From Penicillium oxalicum (taxonomy: Eukaryota; Ascomycota; Eurotiomycetes; Eurotiales; Aspergillaceae), in the NCBI RefSeq assembly GCF_001723175.1, contig NC_064651.1:3782001-3846000 (forward strand): 64,000 bases of DNA, in the 5' to 3' direction. The notes beneath the pieces were generated by a model. The model did not search any database. It was not told the DNA's origin and saw only the letters and a program-made list of their open reading frames with translations. Position 1 is the stretch's first letter. The number at the start of each line of letters is the position of its first letter. This document shows, piece after piece, positions 34,250-45,889 of this stretch. A program made the translations under genes and the position numbers.

Positions 34250-35801
34250 ATGGCATCCGCGAGCTTGCATCAGCGGAACATATCAAGATGTCAGTCTCTC
34301 AATTGCATTGATTGACGTGCTCTCCAGTGCAATGTAATTGAGGCCTAACAAGATACGTTAGCTTCCCGGCCCCGCAGCTCCACGCGCGGTCCCTTGGATA
34401 GTCCAGACGAGTAAGCTGTCGAACTGGGGACCTAGAAACCATGAAGGATCTCCGAAGCTGACCATCTTGTCAGTCCACTGTCTGGATCACCGACGCTTGG
34501 GTCTCCAGATCCTATTGCACACACTCTTGCTCACAGTGATCATGTTGCGGGCTCCTCTTTTTTTGAACTAGATCAGTTCGCCCCGGATGATCTACCAGAG
34601 ACCCTGGGCAAAGATGTCTCTTTCCTCTTACGACACGATATATATCATCCCCTGTCACAAAATGACATTCCATCACCGCTCCGCTCGGAGTTCATGATCC
34701 TCAATCCAGGAGAGCCCCTCTCCTCGTCGCTCAGTCTCCTAGAGAGATCTCTATCGGAGGGTCATTTTCTGATTGCTGCACATCTGGCCAGCTCCATTCT
34801 CACCTCGTCGCTGATCTCGCAAACGGATATGAAACTGGTGTTCTCACTCTTTTTTACACGACTGGCTTGTTTGGAACTGTCCGGGAACACGGCACTGGCT
34901 GCGCAGGAGTCCAAGGCGCTTGAAGATCTCAATTCGATGTTCTACTATATTGACTCTAGCCTTGACAAGTCCGATCACGACACAAGCAACGACAAGATTC
35001 ATTCGCGCCCTCTTCGGCACATAGTACCCTGGCCACTTCGGGTTTTGGCGGTGCGGCTACAGAGTATTGGCTTCGGAGACTCGCGCCGGAGTATTGGTGG
35101 ACTTTATGAACTCGGGATGGAGGCACGGCGAGAGGTCTTGCGGAAGGATATTAACCAACATGAAAGAAGAGTCTGGAGGGAGAGACTCGGCGATCTTGGA
35201 ATTCGAAGTGCCAATGCGCTGGTGGAGATGGGCGATTTGGATGCAGCTCGACGCTCACTCGAGATGCTTCATGTCGCTGACGAGCAGAAAGGGACTCTGA
35301 GTTTCAGGAAAGCGCTCTTGTTCCTGCGAATGGGAGCTGTTGACGAAGCGCAGCGAGTACTTGACACTCTTGAAGAGTCGGATGAAGCTGCACTATTGCG
35401 GCCACTGCTCAGTATGTCCGAGGGGCGCTACGAGGATGCGGCAACTGAGTGGCGAGTCCTCCACGAAGACTCACGGAGGGCAGATACTGCGCTCACGGGG
35501 CAGAATATGGCCGTTTGCCTTCTCTACTGTGGAAAGTTGGATGAGGTACGTTGAATGATCCTGCTGCGCCGTATGTGTCAGTTCGCCTTACTAACAGAGA
35601 ATGTAGGCTCGTCAACTATTGGAGGCACAGATTCAAGCCAACAACTCTTTTGGTAGTCTTCTTTTCAACCTTTCGACATTGTACGAGCTCTCCTCCGACG
35701 GGGCAGTGGGTATGAAGCGGCAACTAGCTGCCACTATTGCAAAGCAGTCAATCTCCCGAAAATCCAATCTGGATCGACCAAATGCAGATTTCAAGTTATA
35801 G
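34250..35801 (+). CDS. TPR protein resembling TRAPP complex subunit 12
   Basis: Five exons: 34250-34289, 34362-34410, 34474-35545 and 35607-35801, i.e. two small 5' exons (40 and 49 bp), one long exon and a last exon; four coding blocks in all, closing in phase to 451 residues. Start MASASLHQRNIS. The body begins FELDQFAPDDLPETLGKDVS and contains helical repeats of TPR type (GDLDAARRSLEMLHV, GAVDEAQRVLDTLEE, EGRYEDAATEWRVLHED, MAVCLLYCGKLDEARQLLEA), as in TRAPPC12, a TRAPP III tethering subunit in vesicle traffic. The domain order and the closing NMAVCLL-type repeat support this. I rate the family likely, and the two short 5' exons moderately certain (branch site CCTAAC seen before exon 2). 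Confidence 0.7.
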
Positions 35802-36046
35802 TAGTGTGAGGCAGAAATTCCACAAAAACGATTCTGTCTCTGTTTGACTACTCCGTCTTCAAGCAAGTTTGCGGTGAGCACACAAATGTCTCTATTCATA
35901 CCTCGATTCAACGAATGTCTTGTTGACTTGATACTAATACAAAAAAGAGTGCCATTCTCTCTTTGAAACGACTGTGCCAGTCGACCGTGGCCCTCAAGGA
36001 ACGACCGAATCTGAAACGCCGAGCCCAATGCTGTGTGAACATGTCG

Positions 36047-37072
36047 CTAAGGCCCTGCCCCGCCTGTCGGCGCTGTCTCTGGTTTCGCAGGTGGCCGTAT
36101 TTTCGGTCGTCTGATAATGATTCTTTCGCCTTCTTTTTCCCAACCAAGATTTTCATGCTCGACGAGCTTTTCCCATGTCCAATCTTCATCGTATCCTGTG
36201 CATTCACCGACCACCAATTCTACAGGAACACTGAGATATGCGCTGCCAACGGCCTTGAGGGCTCGTCTCCGCATCTGAGCCATCGCCCAGTCCATCACCG
36301 CTTGCTTGGATGAATCAACATTCTTTCGTACTCTCCAGAAAAGGACCCAATTGCCGTGCATCAATGCACAGAGGGCTTGATCGATCTCAGTGTCGGCAAA
36401 TGCAAAGTCTCTGCGCGCGTGTGCGCGCAGCTCGAGAGCAGAGACCATGTCATTCTGTCGACAGGCATAGTCCAGTATCAGATACGATACCACATCATTC
36501 AAATCCGTTTGCCTGAGCGGGTGGGCTCGCGTGTGTAGTCTCTCGAGGCTGTAACGCAGGGACGGAAAGTACGATGGAGGGTGTCGCGCGCGAATTGACA
36601 AGCGGATCGAGAAGATGTGGACGCGCTGGATAAATTCTATGGGCGTCTCTTTAGCAGTAGCAAGTATGGCTTCGCGAAGCTTTCGCAGTGAGAGCAAAAG
36701 TGTTGACAGCTCTGATGATGCCGATGGAATGCTTTTGTCAACCGCATTTCGTTTCGTGGAGGGCAGGGCCGCTGGCGGATTCGAAGTTGCATCATTCGAG
36801 GCGCTTGTTGGCATGGATATGAATGCAGCTCCAAGATCTTTGTTGTTGTCATGGCAGAATTTAACGTAGCGCTCTGTGATTTTGGAAAAATACTCGGTTT
36901 GAGCTTTGACGCTCAAAAGCCTATGGTGGTCAGGTCAATCCAAGTGTACATGCCGAGGCAGATTGTCGCGCTCATACTTCCTGTCCCCCTTTGACACAAA
37001 TCCGACGCTTTCCAGCGTGTCAGCAACCGGTTTCAACCGGCTGCCCTGTGCTTTGGGCTGCATTCCGCGCAT
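36047..37072 (-). CDS. CSN8/PSMD8/EIF3K-domain protein
   Basis: Exons 36978-37072 and 36047-36920 with a 57-bp intron (GTATGA...CATAG) give 322 residues. The frame closes as GFVSKGDRK|LLSVKAQ; an alternative 29-bp intron would be too short. Start MRGMQPKAQGSR; the second Met (37063) is possible. The core reads QTEYFSKITERYVKFCHDNN, TLLLSLRKLREAI, DVVSYLILDYACRQNDMVSA, ALMHGNWVLFWRVRK and ALKAVGSAYLSVPV, ending in a winged-helix-like GERIIIRRPKIRP. This is the PCI-like domain shared by COP9, proteasome lid and eIF3 small subunits. It appears to be a fungal member outside those three complexes; its partner is unknown. Confidence 0.75.
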
Positions 37073-37674
37073 GAGGGCATGAGGGCGTAAGGGACGGTGG
37101 TGCGGGGAGAAGCGTGACGGCGGCTACCCACAACATTTACACTCCACCGGCGACCGTTCATTCCACCCGCGGAATCCATACACTCCGTCATACGAAGGTG
37201 TGGTGTCTCAAGATGCCTACTACTAATACGGGGATTTCACTTTCTCTTCAAGCCAAAATTGAGGATTTCAGTTGCTATTAGAAGTACCGGCTTGTACAAA
37301 ATTCTTCAAAATCTCTTCACTCTTCCAGACATCTCCAAATTTCCTGGTCCTTCTCTCTAAGCAGCATGTCACATGTCCTCTGATGGCGCGCTATTATGGA
37401 GGTTCATGTTTGTCTAGTTTGCACCGAGGCTCCCAACACGAAGTCCAATCTTGTGCTTTCCCCCCAACTACTCAACACATTCGTTGTATATAGATTGTTT
37501 GATTTCGAGTTCCTTTTGACTTCTACTATTGAACCCCTTTTTAGATTATTGACCGGCTACTGGGTTCTACCTCGAGTTGCTCCTTGTTGTTGCTGTACAT
37601 ACTTTGAGGCGGAGATCTGCCGGGCCGACAAAGCAACCATAGACGGCCCTGATCACCCATCCAAGACGAACAAG
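37073..37674. promoter_or_regulatory. Divergent promoter region (CSN8-like / HlyIII-like)
   Basis: About 600 bp. The plus-strand frame of the next gene stays open back to an ATG at 37396, but the encoded stretch (Cys- and Leu-rich, no family resemblance) looks like leader. Confidence 0.4.
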
Positions 37675-38634
37675 ATGTCTCGACAACGCCGTCCAATTGA
37701 AGAAACAAAATCAGAGTCTGCGAAGCAAAAATCTTCTTTGGTCAACTCCGTTGTGAACTCACCAGCTGCAACTATGAAGAGGCTGCTCCATTGGGACGAT
37801 TTACCTCACTGGCAGCGCGACAACCAGCATATTCAAACCGGATATCGACCCGCTTCCTCGTCCTTTTGGAGATCGTTTCACTCGCTGAGCTATCTGCATA
37901 ATGAGTCGGTCAACATTTACACTCATTTAGTTCCCAGTATCGTGGCAATCCCCGCTGGCTGCCAGCTTCATCGAGCTCTTTCGCCGCGGTATCAGACTGC
38001 CGATGAAGCAGATATTATTGTCTTTGCGTGTTTCTTCACAGGCGCAGCCTTCTGCCTCGGCATGTCGGCCACCTATCATACCATCTCCAACCATTCGCCT
38101 CGAGTCGCCCGCATCGGCAATGCTCTCGACTACGTTGGTATTGTGGGCCTCATTGTTGGCAGCTTCATACCCAGCATTTTCTATGGGTTCTACTGCAATC
38201 CCGACCTTCAGTATCGATACTGGACCATGATTTGCACTATTGGCTTTGCTTGTATGTGCGTCTCAGTCATCCCTCAGTTTCGGACTCCCCGCTGGCGACC
38301 TTTTCGTGCGGCCATGTTCGTTGGGATGGGTCTCTCTGCTATTCTGCCCGTCCTCCATGGACTCGGCCTATTTGGCCCTTTACGCATGCGTCAACAGATT
38401 GGTCTCGAGTGGTTGTTACTTCAAGGATTCCTGTACATTCTCGGTGCGGGCATCTATGCGGCACGCGTGCCGGAACGGCTTCGCCCGGGCCAATTTGACC
38501 TCTTCGGCCACTCGCATCAAATCTTTCATGTGCTGGTAGTCTGCGCGGCAGTAGCCCATCTGACAGGTCTCCTCAAGGCATTTGATTATCGCCACAGCGG
38601 GAATGCCGAGACTTGTCAAACCCTTCGCGGATGA
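37675..38634 (+). CDS. Haemolysin-III / adiponectin-receptor-like (PAQR, Izh-type) membrane protein
   Basis: Single exon, 319 residues from ATG 37675 (MSRQRRPIEETK). Seven hydrophobic segments are visible after a soluble N-terminus containing LLHWDDLPHWQRDNQHI. PAQR landmarks are present: HNESVNIYTHLVPS before TM1, SATYHTISNHSP after TM2 (first His of the presumed zinc site), LDYVGI in TM3, and GHSHQIFHVLVV in TM7 (two further His). Yeast Izh relatives affect zinc and sterol homeostasis; the family may act as ceramidase-like hydrolases. Exact substrate unknown. An in-frame ATG 93 codons upstream is judged not to be the start. Confidence 0.85.
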   Translation: MSRQRRPIEETKSESAKQKSSLVNSVVNSPAATMKRLLHWDDLPHWQRDNQHIQTGYRPASSSFWRSFHSLSYLHNESVNIYTHLVPSIVAIPAGCQLHRALSPRYQTADEADIIVFACFFTGAAFCLGMSATYHTISNHSPRVARIGNALDYVGIVGLIVGSFIPSIFYGFYCNPDLQYRYWTMICTIGFACMCVSVIPQFRTPRWRPFRAAMFVGMGLSAILPVLHGLGLFGPLRMRQQIGLEWLLLQGFLYILGAGIYAARVPERLRPGQFDLFGHSHQIFHVLVVCAAVAHLTGLLKAFDYRHSGNAETCQTLRG

Positions 38635-40157
38635 GTCATACTCCATGGGAGTGCAATCGACGGGTGCGACTCGAGGCGTCCCCAAAATTGGTACCGAGAG
38701 CTTGGGGACCCCAAACGATGAGGTAGTACACCAGACTCATGGCAAGTGGAGAGCCCAGATCAAACACCGTGTTTCTGCAGTGGCACCAGACGAAGTGAAC
38801 CCTGCCGTTCTTCCCAGAATCAGAAGGGAGCGAACGTTTTGGGGGTCCCAGCTGACAAGCACTTGGCTCATGGTGTGCAACAACAAACGATTCTTGGAAT
38901 GAGCGGTGACTCCCACCATGTTTTGTGCACCCGATCGGCTGAATCTAGACGGAACTGCGGCAACTGTGCGATTCAGACGATTTACACGGTCTCTTGTCGC
39001 CTGCAATGGTCTCGGTATGGTCATTGGAGAAGAAATGCTGGGGTATGGGGTCAAGGCTCTACTGGTGACAAAGATATCTAACGCTGGCCGTTGACGATCC
39101 GTTGAGTCCAATACGATGCTGCATCCGTCAGCCTTGTCAGAATGTGTCAAAAACAATTACCAGAGCCCTCTAGAATTCAATAATGACTGGCTGATGGTGA
39201 CCAAAGTTACATTCCAATGTACGTAGAGAGCTCTTCTTTCACCCCACGATGAAGATCCTCAGAAACCTGTCAGGTCGGGACTCGCTCAGTCAGAAGTTAT
39301 TTGATTCCGGTGCAGACTCACTGAGAAATTGGAGAATCTGAGCTTCCCATCTGGCGCGGGATCTGGTCAATTAGAGAGTCAAGTGTGGGCATTTGACAAA
39401 AGTTTCTGTGGCCCCTTGCGTGTTCATACCCATCATTATTTCCAGACTCGAAAACCGACTTGTATATAACTGACCTCAATGGGCGCCACGTTCAGAAAAA
39501 GACACGGAATGATGCTTCCGAAGATAGTAAGTTCAAGGCGCTCACATGTGAGGTTGATCAGATGCAAACCTGTAGGGTGTCACAGCGGCTGATGCAGCTA
39601 GCAGCGGGACAACCTTGGCTACTGGATGCAAGTGTGACATCGTGAAGACGGCCGAGTCTAGTATTTTCGTTGTCCAGTGATTCTCGATGACCGGTTTGCT
39701 GACCTGAATCGGGCGCGGAAAAGTCCATACAGTGTCAGTGGAATAAAGTTAAGTGCGTGGGCTTGGACAAACATGATGGAATTTTGAATCTTCTCCCTCT
39801 TCCTCTTCTTCCTCTTCTTCTTTTTTCCACGACTGCTGATCTAGCGAAAGCGGTGACTGTTTCTCCTTCTCTGTACGTTTATACCTTAACGGTCATCAGG
39901 CGTAACTATTCTTCGCGGAAGCGCATTTCTGAACAGTTGCTGGGGGACATACCGACCGTCGTCCGCTCCTGGTCCAGTGAGGATTGCGATACCTTGCTCC
40001 ATCTGAGGAGCCACGGGTTCCTTGAAAAGCTGCCTGTTGATTCCTCTCGGTGCTACAAATCACCCGGAAACTCAAGGACGCAACTTCGAGATTTGTACTC
40101 GCGCATCATCGTTTGCCAGCACCTAAAAAGGAGGAGACACTTTCTAAAAAGCCTCAA
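38635..40157. other. Intergenic, promoter side of the Zn2Cys6 regulator
   Basis: 1.5 kb without a supported gene. A CT-rich tract (repeated CTTCTTCCTCTT) lies near 39788-39830, about 330 bp upstream of the regulator's ATG. The open frame from 39757 to 40368 begins with GTG and crosses the regulator's DNA-binding domain in another frame. Confidence 0.45.
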
Positions 40158-41526
40158 ATGCTTGCCGACTCAGCGGAGAATCAGCGCGGTGGAAGTGATG
40201 TACCTAAGCTGCGTACGGCGTGTGAGAACTGCAGGCAGTCCAAGGTCAAATGCAATATATCCGGCAAAAGCATGTGCACTCGGTGCCTTCGAAACGGGCT
40301 GCAATGTCAATATGGCTTTGCCAACCGTTCGGGCAAGCCGAAGGGGAGCAAGAACCACGCTACTTTGAGAAAATTGGGTGAATTGCCTGATGAAAAGCCT
40401 CCTGTGCGAACCTTTCGCTCGGCACGAAACGGGACCGCTGCCGAGCGTCGTGGGTCATTTTCGACAAGGGACTTGGTCGGGTCCAATGTGGACCGAACGG
40501 CCCTGGAGAACCATGTGAGCGATGGACAACTACTTGATGAATCGATCTTTGACATCTCCGCTAATCATTCCAACCGGGCGTCAATATTGACAGACCGGTT
40601 TTATACCAGGCCCATCGCACAGGTGGGACAGCCCAAGTAGTCTGGATAACGGAGCTCTGCCGGTACCACTGTGTTCTCCACTGGGAATTCCCATGGCCGG
40701 TCTCGAAGACATGACTCCTTCCCTCCTAGTCGGATCAGAGTACCCTAGCTCACCGGAGACGTCTTCGCTCATGACTTTTGACTCGCCAGAGTTTTGTATG
40801 AGAAGTCCTCCACTCAGTGACTCGATGCCATCCCCATATGTGCCTCTCGCTCTGTGCGAATGCAACGATATGCAAATGTTGAATTTCAATCGCCTTGGTC
40901 AGCTCCTCGCCAACCCACAGTGCTTGCGGGTCGATCAGTCCTTGCAAATCATCAAGACGACGTTTGCTGTTGGACAAGTCTTCCTTCAATGTCAACTCTG
41001 TACCAAGGAACATTCCAATCTCTTGCTTCTCACTTCTACTCTTGACGTGGCGATGCAATTCTTTGAACGATGGGTGTTGCGACAATCTAATCGAGCGCCA
41101 GATGCAGAGCCTCAGAGTATCAGATACGGTTACTACGAGGTCTGTCAGGAGGAAGCCGCTCAAATCCAGGGGCTCTTACTCCGCAGCCTCCTCCGGCAGG
41201 GAAAAGGCTTATTGTCAATGTTGGATGTTGCTGTCACGACAAACCCCACTGATCCTGAAAGCTTGTCGATGACTACTAGACTGGATGTGTCGCAAGAGAT
41301 TGATTCCATCTGGGTGTCTTCTGAGGACTGTTTCTCGCCCACCGCCGAGACCGAGGCCGAGACCGAGACTCAGACCAGTGTTGAATGGATGAGTGATGGG
41401 GATCCTCAGAAGCAGTATTTGTTGTCCAACATTGCAGGCTTACAAGCGAGGCTGGACGTCTTTCTTCGATCCGAGTCGATTGGTGGATGTATCTGCGGTT
41501 GCCAATCCACGTTGTGTTCTTCCTAG
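40158..41526 (+). CDS. Zn2Cys6 transcription factor, AflR-like layout
   Basis: Exons 40158-40514 and 40594-41526; the 79-bp intron (GTGAGC...TTGACAG, branch GCTAATC) joins two frames in phase to 429 residues. Start MLADSAENQRGG. The binuclear cluster near residue 22-52 is CENCRQSKVKC then CTRCLRNGLQC (CX2CX6CX7CX2CX6C), followed by a basic linker GKPKGSKNH. The C-terminal half (FNRLGQLLANPQ, LLLLTSTLDVAMQFFERW, QGLLLRSLLRQGKGLL, NIAGLQARLDVFL) has the helical arrangement common in regulators of fungal secondary metabolism. It ends Cys-rich (CICGCQSTLCSS). No biosynthetic cluster is visible around it, so its target is unknown. Confidence 0.82.
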
Positions 41527-42175
41527 AAAACAAGGAATGTGCAGATGCGCCATCTTGCCACGTGATGGTTTTGTGCTCGTGATGAATTCCAAGACACATG
41601 CTGATTATATTTCAACGAGTCCTGACCCCTTTTTTTTCCCCTTCTTCCTTTTTCCTTTTTTCCATCTTTCTTTGAATAGGGCTCTCATCTGGAGACTGAC
41701 AGATAGCGGCATGCAAAATGTAATTGATACGAACCTGCAAGGAGAATGTTTACGACCATGTAGGAAATACAGCTTCCGTTTAGCATTGAGTACGTAGAAA
41801 CAGGTTTAATGTTAGCCCATTCTCCTGACTAATAAACATTGCTTTTTCTGAACCTGGTTCAACATAAGACGTCTGTTCACTGCAGGTCATACATAGTAGT
41901 TTTTATGTCCAGTCCAGCCTCGTCTGTTAATGTCGAACCCCAACCCTCAAACCCCACACTTTCGGTCCGCGGAGGAGCCTCGGCAGTTCCAAGCCGAGTT
42001 TAAGCTTCGCCTGCACCCCAACGTCACTTCAAAATATAAGAAAAACACCTCCCCAACCCCTCCTCAGACCGAAAATCGCCGTCCTGGACCCATAATAAAC
42101 GAGTCCGACCTTGCAACGATCGATCCTGCAGTTATACAAAAGAAAAAAAAAACATCAACAAGACCAATTGCAAAC
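41527..42175. other. Intergenic
   Basis: 650 bp between the regulator and the SDR gene, with a pyrimidine tract near 41628-41670 and a short A tract just before the SDR start. No gene seen. Confidence 0.4.
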
Positions 42176-43527
42176 ATGGCGCCCTCCGACCGTCTGAACC
42201 AGGTCAATAAGCACCTGAATTACCCGGCGGGCATGCTCGCCGGTCAAGTCGCCATCATCACCGGCGCTGGCCAGGGCATCGGTGCCGAAGCAGCTCGACT
42301 TTTCGCCAATGAAGGAGCCAAGGTCGTGGCGCGGATATTGATAGCAGTATGTGGAATCCCCCAGCTCCTTTTTTTTTTTTTTTTTTTTTTTTTTCGCAAA
42401 GCGTCTGCGTCTGGACACAAACCCTCGTCGGCGGGGGGATTGTCAACTGGGGTCAGATCAGTGGAGTGTTATGAAGGGCTGATGGCCCTTCTACCGGCTC
42501 ATCTCCTTGAGACTTGAAGGAATTGTCCCATAATGTGTTAATTCTCTTTTTCAAATAGAAAAGGCAAACGCGGTGGCTGATGCCATCAATGCCGCTGCTC
42601 CCGGTCGAGCATTGGCTGTTGTGGGCGATGTTCTCGACGCCAATTATATCGATACGCTGGTGAAGAAGACTGCCGAGTTTGGCGGGGGCAAGATTCATAT
42701 TATCATCAATAATGCCGGGTTTACTTGGGACGGGGTCATTCACAAGGTGAGTTTTTTTCTTTGTTGTGTCTCTTTATTTCCCAGCGAGAATTACCATGTC
42801 CTCGATTTCCAACTCGACCTTTTCTTTCCCCTTTCCCCTTTCCCGTGTACATCCAATGAGATGATAGACTCAACACTGCCGACGACTGGAGTGACGCGAA
42901 CGGTCTGCTGACATGATCAACAGATGACAGACAAGCAATGGGACACCATGCTGGCAGTGCACAACACAGCACCATTCCGCCTCGTCCGAGCTGCTGCACC
43001 CTACTTCCGCGTCAAGGATCAGGAGCCTCGTGTAGTAATCAACATCAGCAGCACCAGCGGTATTCACGGAAATGCGTAAGTCATCAAACTTCTTTCCCCC
43101 CCCTTCCCTTCTTATTCTTCCCCAATACTCATCTCCTCCCTTCCCAAAAAAAAACAGCGGCCAAGCCAACTACGCCGTCGCCAAAGCCGGCGTCGTCGGT
43201 CTCACCCGCACCATCGCCAAGGAATGGGGTCCAGCCTTTGGTGTGCGTTCCAACACCATCGCCTTTGGCTTCGTCACGACCCGTTTAACAGCCGCCAAGG
43301 AAGCGGGTGCCTTTATCACCACGCCCGATGGCGAAAAAGTCGCTCTGGGTATTCCCGGAAAGCAATTAGATGGAAAAAAGGGCGACGAGGCGTCGTATCC
43401 GGATATTCCGCTTCGACGACCGGCTAGTCCGGAGGAGGCGGCTAGAGCCGTTTTGGCGGTGGCGAGTCCGTTGTTTTCGTATGTGAATGGGGAGACGATT
43501 CGGGTGACTGGGGGAAGGAATATGTAA
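42176..43527 (+). CDS. Short-chain dehydrogenase/reductase (FabG-like) with an apparent 1-nt deletion in exon 1
   Basis: Exons 42176-42346, 42559-42746, 42924-43075 and 43158-43527. Start MAPSDRLNQVNKH. The NAD(P)-binding motif GAGQGIG, NNAG, the active-site Ser in NISSTSG and the YxxxK (NYAVAKAG) are all present, so this is a classical SDR, probably a 3-oxoacyl-ACP-reductase-like oxidoreductase. Exons 2-4 join in phase, but exon 1 joins exon 2 out of frame. After AKVV the sequence reads RILIA, where SDRs have beta-strand 2 ending in Asp; shifting one base at about 42328-42334 (GTGGCGCGGAT) restores an AD-D type strand and the phase. Summed exons are 881 nt, one short of a multiple of three. 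Either a consensus error or a recent lesion. Confidence 0.75.
42369..42394. repeat. Poly-T tract of 26 in SDR intron 1
   Basis: Uninterrupted T run within the 212-bp first intron, much longer than others in the left part of the window. Length is likely to be unreliable in sequencing. Confidence 0.85.
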
Positions 43528-45107
43528 AGTGTTTGTGGTTCTGGATGTGTGGGGGGAAGGAGAAGGAGGAGAAGGAGGAGGAGAAGGAACTGGTATATGG
43601 ATTATTTGGTTGAATTTAACAGGGGGATTATTGAGATTGAGGGTAGAGATTACCCTCTCTCCTATCTAGAATCTGTGATTAGTATTCATCACCAACTGGG
43701 GTGCGGAGAATCTTCTCGTTTTTCAAGAATAGGACCCTTGGATAGGTGTGTAGGAGATGAGATTGAACGAGCGAATACTAGGGTAGCTAGGGTTCTACTA
43801 AAGTCAGTCGGGCTCACTCACGAGTGACGGCTGCCGAGGTCAATGAAATCGACTCATCGTTTAAACATGAAAGGTAGAATGGATCTAAAGGGTGGCGATA
43901 CCTAAGATAGAGCAGCACACAAGATCTACCTCTACCCGGTAGGTAAGAGGACCTTGTCAGGAACATTAGGAACGCACTATCACTCAAGGACTCATACTCT
44001 TACACTCCAGGCCGCTTGTTTCACACAGAAAATCTTGTTTCTTGATCATTAGAGGTCATCAAAGTGCTCCGTAGTCTTCTATTCAAGGTATCATATCATG
44101 TCGAAGAAGAAGCAAAAAGAAAACTCAAGGCCCTGAGGATCCAGATACCCAGGGCCTCAGTTCTCCCGATGACGCTGTGCGTGACAGCGCCGTGTCTATA
44201 TACATATCATTCCTGGAAAGGGGGAAAAAGGCTAGACAAGGAATCAACCAGCCACACCAAGGCCCTCTGGAGAGTCACTAGGGACCTCAGCCAGCGCGGC
44301 CCATATATGTCATCCCAAAAAAAAGAACGCAAATGATAAATTCCAGCCCGAGAAATCAAAAGGAAAACACCCATATCCATCCCACATCTGATCGGAATCC
44401 CGGGCAATTTATGCACCACGATTATCCCGATGAGAGAAAAAAAAAAAAGTCAACCCAGAGGAGGACAATGGGCAAGGACTGAAAGGACAAGACCCTGACC
44501 CTGTTCAAGGCAACCGGAAAAAAGAGTTCCTCCCGATTTTAATCATGCCGATAATTTCCCAAACGCAAGGGTAACCCAAAAGAGAAACAACTCCAAAGCA
44601 AACAAAACCCATCCAACCCAGACAAAAGGGGGAATATAAAAACAGTAGGGAGCAGGCCCAGAGGTTCAGACAGGTCGCGCCGCGATGAGACCCGAGACCT
44701 GACGAATCATGGACCCGAATGGCGAAACCCGAAGCACAATAGCAGAGAAATATATCCAGGGAATTAAGAAAGCGTATGAACAGAGAGATAGCACAAAGAA
44801 TACAAAAGCTCGCGGCCCGAAGAAAAATCCACGCATGGCCGGGCGATAGCTTTTGGGGAAAGGTGGAACCAAATCGGAGCAGAAAATGGCTGTCATGGCG
44901 TGACACATCCGGAGTGCCTAGGGGTTTGAAAACTCCGACCGGTTGTTGCAAAGGGGCCAAGGAATCCAGGAAAAGGAATAAACCAGGGTGAGAGCGTGGA
45001 CGTCGTCAAAAGATGCATTATAAGAGGTGTGAAGAGGAGGGGGGGGGGGGGGGGGGTGCGATCCTGAAGGCAGGATGCCTGAAGGAAAGGGACGTGGAAA
45101 GGTTCCT
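43528..45107. other. Convergent 3' intergenic region
   Basis: 1.6 kb between the SDR stop and the kinase stop. It contains a purine repeat of AAGGAGG units (43551-43590) and an 18-base G run at 45039-45056. No gene seen. Confidence 0.5.
45039..45056. repeat. Poly-G tract of 18
   Basis: Uninterrupted G run about 50 bp downstream of the kinase stop codon (the gene is on the minus strand, so it is in or near the 3' UTR as poly-C). Confidence 0.85.
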
Positions 45108-45837
45108 TCAGCGGACTTGAATGGGCGCCATAGAGGAGAATGAGCCGATCAGCGGCGGTTGTTGCGTGCCAGCGGGTTTGCAGTTTGGATAGGACATCTG
45201 CTCCACAAAGTCCGGCGACATACAGCCATAATCCGAATAGTCTGAATAGTCCGCGGTCAAGGCCGACGCATCGGAGTGTGCAGAGTCGGAAAAGTCCGAG
45301 TAGTAAGAAGAATCGGAAGAGGATCCAGAGGGCTGAGCATGCATGGGGAACTGCGGGTGGACCAAATCGAAGGGCATCGTGTATGGCACCTGTTGAGCAG
45401 GCGCCGCAAGAGCTTGAAGTCGATCCCACACCGGGAAGATGGGTTCAACGCCATGAAGCGCCGCGGCCGGAGAAGGCAGCGGCGTCGGTTCCGGGGTTGG
45501 GACCGACTCGGTGAGCCGGGGGCAATCCAGGATGAGTTGGCGCAGCTCCGGAATCGTGATCCTCTGGACAGGGTCGCGTTCAAAGACACGGCCCAAGATG
45601 TGAACCATATCGGTAGACAGGGGCAGAATGGACTTGAGGAAGAAGGGATCCTTGAGGTAGGCCCGATACGTGGAGTCCTCGAGCGAAGCGCGCTTCCAGG
45701 GATTACGACCACAGGTCAAGTTCACCAGCATGACGCCCAGACTCCAGACGTCGTTGGCCGGTGAGACATAGCATGACATGGGGCGTGGGTGAGATTGTTG
45801 ACACTCTGCAATGTTATGGATTAGTGGTGCATTTCAG

Positions 45838-45889
<52 letters not shown>

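Noticed and set aside
36921..36949. 29-bp intron and micro-exon start for the CSN8-like gene
   Set aside because: Too short for a fungal intron; the 57-bp intron with branch site and the GFVSKGDRK exon fits better.
37396..37674. 93-residue N-terminal extension of the PAQR-like protein
   Set aside because: The frame is open but the peptide is Cys/Leu-rich and unlike the family; the later ATG precedes a normal soluble N-terminus.
39757..40368. 203-codon frame overlapping the Zn2Cys6 gene
   Set aside because: Starts at GTG in a CT-rich promoter and runs out of frame through the zinc-cluster exon.
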